Below are positions 28,642 through 38,600 of a stretch of 64,000 nt of DNA, one piece after another. Both the position numbers and the translations under genes were made by a program. The DNA lies in assembly GCF_012396125.1 (NCBI RefSeq), contig NZ_JAAXOX010000002.1, forward strand, positions 496,001-560,000, given 5' to 3'. Position 1 is the stretch's first letter. Every line of letters begins with the position of its first letter. The stretch comes from Cellulomonas denverensis (GTDB lineage: Bacteria > Actinomycetota > Actinomycetes > Actinomycetales > Cellulomonadaceae). The notes beneath the pieces were generated by a model. That model ran no database searches, was not told the origin of the DNA, and saw nothing but the letters and a program-made list of their open reading frames with translations.

Positions 28642-30637
28642 TCGAGAACCGGCCTTCCCCGGAGTCCAGGGCGCCGACCACCACCCGCACCGAGCAGCTC
28701 GTCTCGGGCTGGTCGGCGAACACCCGGATCCCGATCACCTGTGCGGCGTTGCAGGTGCTCACCGTGACCCCGTCCAGCCCGGCACCACCGGAGAGCTGGT
28801 CGAGCAGGTCGACCTCCATGCCGTCGATGGTGTCCTGGGTGAACAGCTCGGTCTCGCTGCCCTCCGCGCCCGAGGACCAGGTCGCCACCACCCGGTAGGG
28901 CACCGCGGTGGAGCCGTCCAGGGTCACGCCCGTCGCCTCGGCCCGGATCCCGGCCACCCGCTGCAACGGGAAGTCGGTGCCGGTGACCGCGCCCAGCCCG
29001 GACTCGGTGGCCTGCTGCACCGCGGTGAGCCAGTCCCGGAAGTCGTCGGGCACCGTGCCGTCCTCCGCCACCAGGTCGAGGTCGACCGGCACCTGCACGG
29101 CCACCGACGCCCCCGCCGCCAGTTCCACCGCCGACAGCCGGTAGCCGCAGTCCAGGTCGATGCCGTCCGAGGAGGCTCGCACCCGGCTGATCACCTCGTC
29201 CTCCTGCACCTGCGCACAGGTGCCGCTCTCGATCCCGGGCAGCACGACCAGCACGTCACCCCGCAGCGGTGCCTGCGGAGCGGTGGACAGCGTGATGGTC
29301 AGATCGGTCACCTGCTCGGCGGAGTCGTAGGCGGCGTCCAGGTCCATCCGCAGCCCGGTCGGCCGGCTGGTGCCGCTGAGGTGGGACGGAGCGGTGGTGA
29401 TCTCCACCGCCTGCACCGTGTCGTCCGACTCGAAGACCCCGGTGGTCCACAGCACGGCGGCGGTCGCGCCGAGCAGCACGGTCGCGCCGGCCCCAATCAG
29501 GATCTTGCGCCGGGCCGACATCGGTTCCGGTTCCACCGGGACGGCGACCGCCAGGGGTCCGGCCGCCGCCTTCATCATCGTGGCGTCGGCGTCGTCGGGT
29601 GCGGTCTCGGCCACCGGGGCCGGAGCCGGACGTCCCAGCGGCGCGGTGGACCGCAGCGACGTCTCCTCGGCCGCGGGGTCGTGATCGACTGGCTCGGCCC
29701 GGGTGGCGGCACCACCCAGCGCCCGTTCGACCTCGGCCTTGGCCGGCAGTGCGGTCGTCGCCGGTTCCCACCCCTGCGGCACCGGTTGCGCGGGCAGGGC
29801 CGGACCCGCCAGCGCGTCCGCCGGCAATCGGCGCAGCATCCCGGCCGCGGACGAGGCCGACGCCCGCTGCGCCGGGTCCTTCGCCAGCATCAGGTCGATC
29901 ACCCGCCACAGCGCGTCGTCCAGCGGCAGCCGCGGCGGGGCGCTGTTCACCTGCCGCATCGCGACCGTCATCGCCGCACCCGGTCCGGCGAACGGGCTCC
30001 GGCCCGCCAGCAGGTGATACAGCACCACCCCGGCGGCGTACACGTCCGAGGCCGGCCCGAACTTGCCGTAGGACACCAGTTCCGGCGGCATGTAGTGCGG
30101 CGTGCCGATCAGCTCGGTGGCCGGTGCCCCCTCCTCGGCCACGATGCCGGCGATCCCGAAGTCGGCCAGCCGCACGTCCTCGGCCTGCGGCACACCCGGC
30201 CGGGCGAGCAGGATGTTGTCCGGTTTCACGTCCCGGTGCACCACCCCGTGCCCGTGCGCGCTGTCCAGGGCGTCCAGCACCGCGACCACCAGCGGCACCG
30301 CGACCGCGGCGGGCAACGGACCGTGTTCGGCGACCACCGCCGCCAGGCTCGGACCCTCGATCAGGTCCATCACGATCGCGAGGTCCTGGCCCTCCACGAC
30401 GAAGTCGTGCACCCGGACGATGTGCGGGTGGTCCAGCCCGAGCAGCACCGCGCGCTCGTTGATGAACCGGGTCAGCACCTCCGGGTCCGAGGTGTGCTGC
30501 GGCCACAGCAGCTTGGCCGCGACCGAGCCGCCGGTCTGCCGGTCCTCGGCGCGCCACACCGCACCGGAGGCGCCCTGCCCGATCGCCTCGAGCAGGAGGT
30601 AGCGACTGCCGAGCGCGCGGCCGGCAGTCTGGGTCAC
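28628..30637 (-). CDS. Transmembrane Ser/Thr protein kinase linked to the type VII locus
   Basis: A Hanks-type receptor kinase of 669 residues. Kinase domain: glycine loop G-Q-G-A-S-G-A-V at 20-27, Lys42, H-R-D-V-K-P-D-N at 134-141, D-F-G at 159-161 and P-P-E at 184-186; all catalytic residues are present. A Pro/Ala-rich juxtamembrane linker leads to one membrane helix (about 378-396), then a roughly 270-residue extracytoplasmic domain with several cysteines and no PASTA repeats. The GTG start overlaps the lipoprotein gene stop (GTGA). Last gene of a three-gene operon divergent from the WXG100/EssC genes; the FHA domain of EssC is a plausible phospho-Thr reader for this kinase (inference). 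Confidence 0.92.
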   Translation of the reverse strand: MTQTAGRALGSRYLLLEAIGQGASGAVWRAEDRQTGGSVAAKLLWPQHTSDPEVLTRFINERAVLLGLDHPHIVRVHDFVVEGQDLAIVMDLIEGPSLAAVVAEHGPLPAAVAVPLVVAVLDALDSAHGHGVVHRDVKPDNILLARPGVPQAEDVRLADFGIAGIVAEEGAPATELIGTPHYMPPELVSYGKFGPASDVYAAGVVLYHLLAGRSPFAGPGAAMTVAMRQVNSAPPRLPLDDALWRVIDLMLAKDPAQRASASSAAGMLRRLPADALAGPALPAQPVPQGWEPATTALPAKAEVERALGGAATRAEPVDHDPAAEETSLRSTAPLGRPAPAPVAETAPDDADATMMKAAAGPLAVAVPVEPEPMSARRKILIGAGATVLLGATAAVLWTTGVFESDDTVQAVEITTAPSHLSGTSRPTGLRMDLDAAYDSAEQVTDLTITLSTAPQAPLRGDVLVVLPGIESGTCAQVQEDEVISRVRASSDGIDLDCGYRLSAVELAAGASVAVQVPVDLDLVAEDGTVPDDFRDWLTAVQQATESGLGAVTGTDFPLQRVAGIRAEATGVTLDGSTAVPYRVVATWSSGAEGSETELFTQDTIDGMEVDLLDQLSGGAGLDGVTVSTCNAAQVIGIRVFADQPETSCSVRVVVGALDSGEGRFSIRMR

Positions 30638-31866
30638 CGCTCGGTCCCGGCGAACCAGAACAGCATCGCCGCCGGGTCGCCGGCCGGGTCGGTGGGACGC
30701 AGTCCCGGATCCGAGGTGGAGGCGTGCAGCACCACCACGTCGTCGTCGGACAGCGCCTGGGTGCTGCCGAAGTCGAGCGCCGGGCCGACCAGTCCGTCCG
30801 CGTGATCCAGGGCGAGGCCACCGAGTGCCGTACGCACCTGCTGAGGATCGACCGACCCGGCCGCCTCCACCGCGCGCAGCAGCGCCACCGTGGCGTCATG
30901 GCTCGCGACGTCCGCCCGGGGCAGGCCGGCCGCGCAGGTGTCGTCGGAGTAGACGTTCTGGCACCCGGAGTCCCCGGCGGCCAGGCTCAGCGCGGCGAAG
31001 AACAACGCGGCGTAGTCGGCCGCCTCGCCGTCGTCGAGGGCGACATGGTCACCGGTGTCGGTACCGACGCTGAACAGCCATCCGGCCGTGGTGCCGGATT
31101 CGTCGAGCCGGTCGCCGAACTGCGGGGTCAGGGCCTCCGGCGTGAGCACGATCGGCAACTGCCGGGCGCCGAGCCGGCCGTGGATCTCCACCACCAGCGC
31201 GGCCTGCTGGCCCGCGGGCCCGTCGATCACCACCGAGTCGATCTCCCGGGACTCCACCAGCGCGACGATCTCGTCCGCCATCGGCGCCGGGTCACCGAGG
31301 ACGGCGGTCCTGGCGTCGGCGAGCAGCGGGTCACGGCCCTCGGCCACCGCGAGATACGGCCGGCTCGCCTGTGCCTCGTCCAGGGCGGAGCCGATCCCGG
31401 CGGTCACCGCCGAGCGGCTCGGTGCCAGCGACCAGGCTCCGGATCCGGCCGTGGCGTAGGGCGACAGCACTGCGGTCCCGTTCTGTGCCGCGAGCTCCAG
31501 CGCCTGGTCGGTGTGCGCGCCGGTCGTCGCGGCGATCACTCCCGCGACCTCGGCCTGCACCAGGTCCGCCATCGCCGACCGGGCGCCGTCCGCGGTGCCG
31601 TCGTCCAGGGCGACCTGGAACTCGATCTCGGCGCCGTTCCACTCGAACCGGTAGGCCGCCACCCGCGCGCCCTCGATCAGCGGACGGAACTCCGAGCCCG
31701 CACCCTCGATCGGCGGCACCAGCACGCCGATCCGCACCGCCTCGTCGGGGGCGGACAGCTCCAGCTGGGGCTGCAGGGCGGGAACCGCCTCGGGCACCTC
31801 CTGGGTCGAACACCCGGCGAGCGTCAGGGCGGCCACTGCGGCCGCAACCCAGCCGCGGGCCCTCAC
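30634..31866 (-). CDS. Periplasmic-binding-protein-like lipoprotein
   Basis: A 410-residue exported lipoprotein. The lipobox L-T-L-A-G-C ends at Cys19. The mature part starts V-R-I-G-V-L-V-P-P-I-E-G, the first strand of type I periplasmic binding folds as in Leu/Ile/Val-binding proteins, with G-A-x-x-A and V-A-G-V-I-A-A-T-T-G later. No ABC permease is nearby, so uptake is unlikely. GTGA overlaps join it to the coiled-coil gene upstream and the kinase downstream, suggesting that it senses a ligand for that complex. The function is inferred. Confidence 0.82.
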   Translation of the reverse strand: MRARGWVAAAVAALTLAGCSTQEVPEAVPALQPQLELSAPDEAVRIGVLVPPIEGAGSEFRPLIEGARVAAYRFEWNGAEIEFQVALDDGTADGARSAMADLVQAEVAGVIAATTGAHTDQALELAAQNGTAVLSPYATAGSGAWSLAPSRSAVTAGIGSALDEAQASRPYLAVAEGRDPLLADARTAVLGDPAPMADEIVALVESREIDSVVIDGPAGQQAALVVEIHGRLGARQLPIVLTPEALTPQFGDRLDESGTTAGWLFSVGTDTGDHVALDDGEAADYAALFFAALSLAAGDSGCQNVYSDDTCAAGLPRADVASHDATVALLRAVEAAGSVDPQQVRTALGGLALDHADGLVGPALDFGSTQALSDDDVVVLHASTSDPGLRPTDPAGDPAAMLFWFAGTER

Positions 31867-34800
31867 TGCTCGCCCCTGATCTGGAACACGAACACGGTCT
31901 CCAGGTCCTCGTCCACCTCGGCGAACGGCCGGTACTGGGCCCGGCGCTCCTCGGCTGCGGCGAACTGGGCGGAGCGCAGGTCGATGTCCCGCAGCTCACC
32001 CGAACGGATGTTGCCGTAGGCCGTGGTGGTGCTGCCGACCGAATCCAGGACAGTGCCGGTCTCCCCGACCTGGGCGGTGATGCCGTGCAGCTTGCCCAAC
32101 ATGCCGCCGCGGCTGGTCGGATCCGGCGAACCGAGGTTGGCGAGCAGCACCGCGAAGTCCTGGGTCAGCGACTGCGCCACCGCGGTGGACTCGGTCGCGG
32201 ACTGCCGCATCGAGCCGCTGAGCTCCTCCAGCACCTGGCTGGACATCAGGTCGTAGGTGGCGAGGATCTGGTCAACCTGCGCCTGCATCTCGGTCCGGGA
32301 CTGGTCGATCAGCGCCAGGGCCGCCTCGGTGCCGGCCTCCCGCTGGGTGTTCAGGTCGGTCACCAGTCCGGCCGAGAGCCGGTCGATCTCCTGCCCGGCC
32401 CGATCCATCGCGTCCTGGGTCCGGGTCGCCGCGTCCTCGAGCCGGGCATCCGCGGTGGACTGCGTCCCGGACAGCTGCGCCCCGAGGGTGACGATCCGGG
32501 TGCCCAGCTCCGCCTCGGTGCAGAGCAGCCGGTTGCCGAGCCAGACCACCTCCTGCGCCGTGGCCGTGGGCCGTCCGCCCTGCTGCGGGCAGCCCGTCGT
32601 GCCGGTGAGCGGTTGCACGCTGTCATCCGGCCACACGTCGCTGACCAAGGAGCGCATGTCGTCGAGGTCGTCGATGAGCTGCGCCAGCCCGAGGCCGGAG
32701 GACGGGTGCGGAGCGAGGTCCTCCACCAGGGCCGCCAGGGTGCTCAGCGCCCCGGTCGCCGGGTCGTCCAGCGCGGACAACGCCGTCTCCAGGGTGCCGG
32801 AGGCCGTCACGATCTGGTCGAGGTCGGCGATCGCGGCATCCAGGTCGGCGAAGGACTGCTCGACCGCGTCCAGGGTGGTTCCGGCCGCCGCGGCCTCCCC
32901 ACTCGCGACGCCGACGGCCTGCACCGTCTCGTCGTAGCCGAGCACCAGGTCCCGGCTGGCCACCGCGAGTTGCTGCACCGGGCACCCGGCGACGTCCAGC
33001 TGATCCAGCGCGGCGACGATCTGCTGCGCCGAGGAGTTCTGGTCCAGGCCGTCGGCCCAGGTGGCCGGGCAGACCCCGGACACGGAGGTGAGCACCGTGG
33101 TGATCGCCTGGGCGTACTGCGAGTCGACGAACCACGCGCCGACGCTCGGCGGGCCATCCGTGGCGGCGGTGATCGCGGTCAACCGGCTACGGACCGAGAC
33201 CCCGTCCTGGTCGAAGAGTGCCGCGTGCGCGGAGTCGCGGGCGGCGCGCAGGGCGGTCAGTGCGGTCCGGAGCTCGCCGAGCTCCGCGCGCAGGGTGGCG
33301 ACCTGCTGCTGCGCCCGGTCGATCTCCGCTGCGGTGTCCTGGGTCCAGTCGGAGAGGTTGCTGCTGACACTGCCGGCATCCGCATGGGCGGTGTCCAGCC
33401 GGTCGCGCAGGTCGGTGAGGGTGGCGGCCAGTCCGTCGGTCCCGCCCAGCGCGCCGGTGAGGTCCGACACCTGGAGCTGTCGGTGGGCGTCGTGCACCTC
33501 ATCGGCGGCCCGGCTCAGCGCGGCGAAGTCGGAGCTCAGCACGACCCGGGCCAGAGCGAGGACGCAGGCCACGGTCCGCTCGCCCTCGGGCGTGGTCCGG
33601 CAGGCCTCGACCGCGGCGGGGTCGGTGGTGTCCACCTGCTCGCCGATCGTCCCGCGCACCAGATCGTGCAGCGCGGTCCGGCAGTTGTCGGTCACGCCGT
33701 CGTCGAACAGGCCGGCGATCGCCTGCAGCTGGGCATCGGCCAGGTACACCGTGGCGGCGACGGTCCGGGCCTGGCCCTCGGCGAGCACCGGCATCGTCGC
33801 GGTGCAGCCCTCGATCGTCGTCGAGGTCAGGCGAGGACTGAACGAGGTCGAGCCGAGCACCGCGTCCAGCGACCGGGCGAGCGCCGAGACGCCGGAGTGG
33901 GTCTGCGAGCCGACGCCGGCGATCCCACTCTCCCCGGTGGCGCGGATCGATTCCAGCACCGATGCCGTCGACGCCAGGTGCCCGAGCACGGTCTGCGAGC
34001 TCTGGGACAGCTCGCGGTAGCTCTGCTCTCCGAGCTGCGCCACGTCCTGTTCCAGCGCCAGGTGCACCTGGTCGACGAAGTCCAGCGCCTCGGTCAGCCG
34101 GCCGTTGACGTTCTGCACCAGCTCGATCGTCGACGACTCCAGGTTCGCCGAGTACCCGTCCGCGCCGAACGCCCGGTCCACCAGCGCCGACACCGACGGG
34201 TCCGTGACCAGCCCGGGCTGGATCGTCAGGTCGAAGGCCGGCACGGTGAAGCGTGCCGAGTCGATCACCAGCGTGAAGTCGGCGGTCGGGGACAGCATCG
34301 GTGGCGCGAGGTAGGCCGCCCACTGCACCGAACGCCCGTCATCGGTCGTCTCGACCAGCATCCCGTCGGTGACCCGGCTCTCCTCGGACGCGCCGTCGTC
34401 GACCTGCACCACCCGGTCGCCCGATCCGATCCGGGCGCTGGCCACGACGGTGAGCGGCACACCGACCAGCGCCTGCTGCCGGTACCGGGCGCCGCCGGTC
34501 TCGAAGCTGAGCTCGGTGGGTTCGGCGGTGAGGTCCTGCACGCTCACCCGCAGCACGATCCGGCCGGACGCCCCGTCGAGGTCGGCCAGGTCGGTGCCGG
34601 TGGCTCCGTCATGCCACCAGGCGGTCTGGACCCGGACCGGGAGCGCGGACAGCGACTCGGCCGGGTCGAGCTCGGTGACGGTCTCGCTGACCCGGCCGTC
34701 GTCGTCCTTGGTCACGCTCGCGGTGGTGATTCCACGCACGGAGGTGTCCGTACTCATACGGACATTGATCGTCTGTAAACCGTACTGTTCGGAAGCGGCG

Positions 34801-34916
34801 ACCGGGCGACTGAGGAACACCGTGCTCGCGATGGCGATTATGGCGATCAGGGCAATACTGAGCGCGATTCTCCGGCGGCCCCAGTGGACCGGGCCGGACA
34901 GGCGGATGCCGGGCAT
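31863..34916 (-). CDS. Large single-pass extracytoplasmic coiled-coil protein
   Basis: 1017 residues with no family I can name with confidence. A basic N-terminus (W-G-R-R-R) precedes one membrane helix at 17-36; the rest is predicted to lie outside. Residues about 40-240 look beta-rich. About 250-950 are helical with many heptad-like stretches and a few scattered Cys, and the C-terminus is beta-like (E-T-V-F-V-F-Q-I-R-G-E-Q). Length and position recall EsaA/YueB of firmicute type VII systems, but their C-terminal membrane helices are missing here. The start is ATG 34916, with GGGGGA 4 nt upstream; a GTG at 34949 is less likely. Confidence 0.75.
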   Translation of the reverse strand: MPGIRLSGPVHWGRRRIALSIALIAIIAIASTVFLSRPVAASEQYGLQTINVRMSTDTSVRGITTASVTKDDDGRVSETVTELDPAESLSALPVRVQTAWWHDGATGTDLADLDGASGRIVLRVSVQDLTAEPTELSFETGGARYRQQALVGVPLTVVASARIGSGDRVVQVDDGASEESRVTDGMLVETTDDGRSVQWAAYLAPPMLSPTADFTLVIDSARFTVPAFDLTIQPGLVTDPSVSALVDRAFGADGYSANLESSTIELVQNVNGRLTEALDFVDQVHLALEQDVAQLGEQSYRELSQSSQTVLGHLASTASVLESIRATGESGIAGVGSQTHSGVSALARSLDAVLGSTSFSPRLTSTTIEGCTATMPVLAEGQARTVAATVYLADAQLQAIAGLFDDGVTDNCRTALHDLVRGTIGEQVDTTDPAAVEACRTTPEGERTVACVLALARVVLSSDFAALSRAADEVHDAHRQLQVSDLTGALGGTDGLAATLTDLRDRLDTAHADAGSVSSNLSDWTQDTAAEIDRAQQQVATLRAELGELRTALTALRAARDSAHAALFDQDGVSVRSRLTAITAATDGPPSVGAWFVDSQYAQAITTVLTSVSGVCPATWADGLDQNSSAQQIVAALDQLDVAGCPVQQLAVASRDLVLGYDETVQAVGVASGEAAAAGTTLDAVEQSFADLDAAIADLDQIVTASGTLETALSALDDPATGALSTLAALVEDLAPHPSSGLGLAQLIDDLDDMRSLVSDVWPDDSVQPLTGTTGCPQQGGRPTATAQEVVWLGNRLLCTEAELGTRIVTLGAQLSGTQSTADARLEDAATRTQDAMDRAGQEIDRLSAGLVTDLNTQREAGTEAALALIDQSRTEMQAQVDQILATYDLMSSQVLEELSGSMRQSATESTAVAQSLTQDFAVLLANLGSPDPTSRGGMLGKLHGITAQVGETGTVLDSVGSTTTAYGNIRSGELRDIDLRSAQFAAAEERRAQYRPFAEVDEDLETVFVFQIRGEQ

Positions 34917-35254
34917 GCTTCCCCCACAGGACGACGACTGCTCACGCACGACGGTGGTCGCACATCAGCCACGATGACGGCGGAAGCGTAGCTCACCCGC
35001 AGGTCAGGGCCGCACGACGTCATCGGGGCCGGCGCTGCGCGTTCTGGCACCCCACCCCCTAGTGGGGTCGGTCACAGCACCCTGTCAGACCGGTCACAGC
35101 ACTCAGTCAACGCCCCGTGAGGGCTTTTCTTCGCCTCGGCCACCACTCAGGTCCGAATCGCGCTACCAATTTCCCGTCCGTCGCGGCACGTTTGCGCCTA
35201 GCCTGCCGGGCTCGGGCGTTCTGCCCGCACCGACCGACACACAGGGGAACTCCT
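34917..35254. other. Divergent control region of the type VII locus
   Basis: 338 bp without a gene. It holds a 7-bp stem (ACCCCAC 35049-35055 with GTGGGGT 35062-35068), the tandem direct repeat 35069-35109, and a more AT-rich stretch before the WXG100 gene with a possible -10 box (TAGCCT). I cannot place either promoter with confidence. Confidence 0.55.
35069..35109. repeat. Two-copy direct repeat upstream of the WXG100 gene
   Basis: CGGTCACAGCAC-C-C-T-GTCA at 35069-35087 and CGGTCACAGCAC-T-C-A-GTCA at 35091-35109: 19 bp, two mismatches, start-to-start 22 bp (about two helical turns). The spacing suits a regulator binding twice on one face of the DNA. Confidence 0.75.
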
Positions 35255-35551
35255 ATGGCCAACATGAATGTCAGCTACGACGAGATCGAGAGCGCCGCGA
35301 ACCAGCTCATCACCGGCAAGGGCCAGTTGGAGGACCAGCTCATGCAGCTGCGGACCTTCATCTCGACCCTGGTCTCCTCCGGCTTCGTCACCGACCAGGC
35401 CTCGGGGGCCTTCAACGAGACCTACGGGAACTTCGACACGGCGGCGAAGTCCACCATCTCGAACCTGGACATCCTCGCCCAGAACCTGCGGCAGACCGCG
35501 CAGATCCTCAAGGACACCGACACCCAGATCGCGTCCCAGCTGCGCAGCTGA
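35255..35551 (+). CDS. WXG100-family secreted protein (EsxA-like)
   Basis: A 98-residue helical hairpin protein, the typical size of ESAT-6/EsxA substrates of type VII secretion. Helix 1 (about 5-43) and helix 2 (about 50-95) flank a turn that in most members is W-x-G. Here it reads S-G-F-V-T-D-Q-A-S-G-A-F, so the Trp is replaced by Phe and the motif is not intact. Y-G-N-F-D follows. ATG 35255 has AGGGGA 7 nt upstream. First gene of the secretion operon, separated from essC by a strong hairpin that may raise its relative expression. Confidence 0.88.
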   Translation: MANMNVSYDEIESAANQLITGKGQLEDQLMQLRTFISTLVSSGFVTDQASGAFNETYGNFDTAAKSTISNLDILAQNLRQTAQILKDTDTQIASQLRS

Positions 35552-35589
35552 CCCGTCCGACCGCCCGCCGCCGACCCGGCGGGCCCTCG

Positions 35590-35627
35590 CGACCGTCGTC
35601 CCGCCCCCACGGGTGGGGCGACGGTCG
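35590..35627 (+). terminator. Hairpin between the WXG100 and essC genes
   Basis: Arms CGACCGTCG (35590-35598) and CGACGGTCG (35619-35627) enclose a second stem GCCCCCAC/GTGGGGC with a small bulge. It lies 39 nt after the WXG100 stop and 38 nt before essC, so it could be a partial terminator or an mRNA 3'-end stabiliser. Confidence 0.6.
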
Positions 35628-35664
35628 TGCGCGTCCCGGCAACCAGCAGCCCCGGTGAGGAGCC

Positions 35665-38600
35665 ATGCGCACTCGAGTCGTCCTGCGTCGCCCCCGAGCG
35701 GCCACCCCGGTCACCATCACCACCGAGGCCACCGCCACGGTCGGTGATCTCGCCGACGCCCTGGTGCGGGCCGATCCGGCCTCCGCCGTGCCCGGCGAGC
35801 CGGAACTCAGCATCCACCGGCCCGACGATGTCGACTTCCGGCGGATCCGCCGCGACACCAGTCTCAGCGAGGCCGGATTCCGCGCCGGCTCGACCATCGC
35901 CGTCACCCCGCGGGACGCCTCCGAGATCACCTCGGGATCGGCGGCGGTGGCCCGGCTGGTCGTGGTGGCCGGCCCGGACTCCGGGCAGGAGATCGAACTC
36001 GGGGCCGGTGTCGCCACCATCGGCCGCGGCCCGGACTGCGACCTGCGCCTGACCGACAGCCAGGTCTCCCGCCTGCACGCCCGGCTCCTGGTCGGCGACC
36101 AGATCGAGGTCGTCGATGCCGGATCCGCCAACGGCGTTCTGATCGGTGACGGCCCGGTCAGCCGCAGTGTCGTGCGCCCCGACGACATCCTGGTCCTCGG
36201 CAACACCCAACTCCAGGTGCTGGTGATCGACCCGGACGCCACCGACCACACCACCGGCGCCACCGGAGCGGTGGTGGCGTACAACCGGTCGCCCCGGCTG
36301 GTGCAGCGCTACCCCGAGCGCACCGTGCCCGCACCCGACGTGCCCACCCCGCCGAACCCGACGAAGTTCCCGATCCTCGCGCTGATCGCCCCGATGGTGA
36401 TGGGCGCGGCCATGTTCACTTTCACCCGGAACCCGATGTCGCTGATGTTCGTCGCGCTCAGCCCGATGATGATGCTCGGCAACTGGTGGAACTCGCGATC
36501 CTCGGGCAAGAAGAAGTTCGGCACCGAGTCGGTCGCCTTCGATGAGGCCCTCGACCTGCTGCGCCGCCAGATCGAGGTCGACCACACCCTCGAACGCGAA
36601 GCCCGGCTCGCCGAATCGCCCGCGACCCGGGAGACCGTCGGTGCGGCGCTCGGGCTGGCACCGGTGCTCTGGTCCGCCCGCCCGCGCGAACCCGGGTTCC
36701 TGACCCTGCGGCTGGGGACCGGCACCGCCCCCTCGCGGACCGTCATCGAGCCGCCGAACCGCGGCACGTCGGACCCGCAGATGTGGGAACGCCTGCGCCA
36801 GACCCTGGCGGAGCTCACCGATGTCCCGGGGGTTCCGCACGTCGCCGACCTCACCGACCTCGGGGTGCTCGGGGTGGCCGGGGAGATCGCCGCCGCCGAG
36901 CCGGTCGCCCGGGCACTGCTGGCCCAGATCGCGTGCCTGCATTCCCCCGCCGAGCTGGTGATCGCCGGTGTCGCCTCCCACGCGAGCGCCGCCCGCTGGG
37001 ACTGGCTGTCCTGGCTGCCGCACGTCGACTCACCGCACTCCCCGCTGGGCGCCCATCTGGCCACCAGCCCCGCGGCCTGTGCCACCGTGATCACCCAGGT
37101 CGAGGAGCTGATCGCCCAGCGCACCGGCGGCAACAGCTCGCGCAACGGGCCGCCACTGCCCTGGGTCGTGCTCCTGGTCGAGGACGACGCACCCGCCGAG
37201 CGCGGCCGCCTGGTCCGGATCGCCGAGGAAGGCCTGGCGGCCGGGGTGATCGTGATCTGGCGGGCGGACACCCAGCGCCGGTTGCCCGCCTCCTGCCGCG
37301 CGGTGCTGATCGCCGACGAGGCCGGCGCCCGCACCGGCCGGACCGAGGACGGCATCTGGTACGACGTCGTCCCCGAGACCCTGGACGAGGTCACCGCGAT
37401 GACCCTCGGCCGCCACCTGGCCGGGGTCACCGACGCCGGCGCGCTCACCCTGGACGAGTCCGACCTGCCACGGGCCGTGGGCTACCTCGGGGTCGCCGGT
37501 GCCGAGATCGCTGCCGACCCCGGCGCCGTGGTCGAGCGCTGGCACGAGACCGGCTCGATCCTCAACCGGCAGGGCGAACCCGTCCGCCGCGGTTCCGACG
37601 CGCACCTGCGCGGGGTGATCGGCCAGGGCACCGACGGCGAGTTCGTGCTCGATCTGCGCTCCCAGGGCCCGCACGCCCTGGTCGGTGGCACCACCGGCGC
37701 CGGCAAGTCCGAGTTCCTGCAGGCCTGGGTGATGGGCATGGCCGCCGCGCACTCCCCCGACCGCGTGACCTTCCTGTTCGTCGACTACAAGGGCGGCGCC
37801 GCCTTCGCCGACTGCGTCAAACTCCCGCACTGCGTCGGCCTGGTCACCGACCTCGCCGGTCACCTGGTCCGCCGCGCGCTGACCTCACTGCGCGCCGAAC
37901 TGCGCTACCGCGAGCACCTGCTGTCCCAGGCCCAGGCCAAGGACCTGCTCTCCCTGGAGCGCACCGGTGACCCCCGCACGCCACCGGCCCTGGTGATCGT
38001 GGTCGACGAGTTCGCCGCCCTGGTCCAGGAGATCCCGGAGTTCGTCGACGGCGTGGTCGACGTCGCCCAGCGCGGCCGCTCGCTCGGCCTGCACCTGGTG
38101 CTCGCCACCCAGCGACCGGCCGGCGTGATCAAGGACAACCTGCGCGCCAACACCAACCTGCGGATCGCCCTGCGCATGGCCGACGAATCCGACTCCAGCG
38201 ACGTCCTCGGCAGCCCGATGGCCGCGCACTTCGACCCGCGCATCCCCGGCCGCGGCGCCGTCCGCACCGGCCCCGGACGGCTCGCCATGTTCCAGACCGG
38301 CTACGTCGGCGGCCGCTCCGACAGCGCCCCGCCCCCGGTGTCGATCGGCATCGAGTCCCTCACCTTCGGCCCCGGCGAGGAGTGGACCGTCCCACCCCCG
38401 CCCGAAGCACTCATCCCCCGCCCCAAGGACGGCCCCACCGACGCCGCCCGGATCGTCGACACCCTCTGCCGCGCCGCCGAACAGGCCGACATCCCGGTCC
38501 CGCGCCGGCCCTGGCTGGACGAACTGCCCGGCATCATCGCCCTCGACCTCGACTCCGGCCACACCGACGACGACCTGCCGTTGGGCATGATCGACGTCCC

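Noticed and set aside
31863-34916. Naming the coiled-coil protein EsaA or YueB
   Set aside because: Only size, N-terminal helix and locus position agree. The C-terminal membrane helices of those proteins are missing and no shared motif was seen.
35112-35128. Short GCCC/GGGC hairpin with TTTT as a terminator upstream of the WXG100 gene
   Set aside because: A 4-bp stem and four T are too weak to call, and no plus-strand transcript is known to need termination there.
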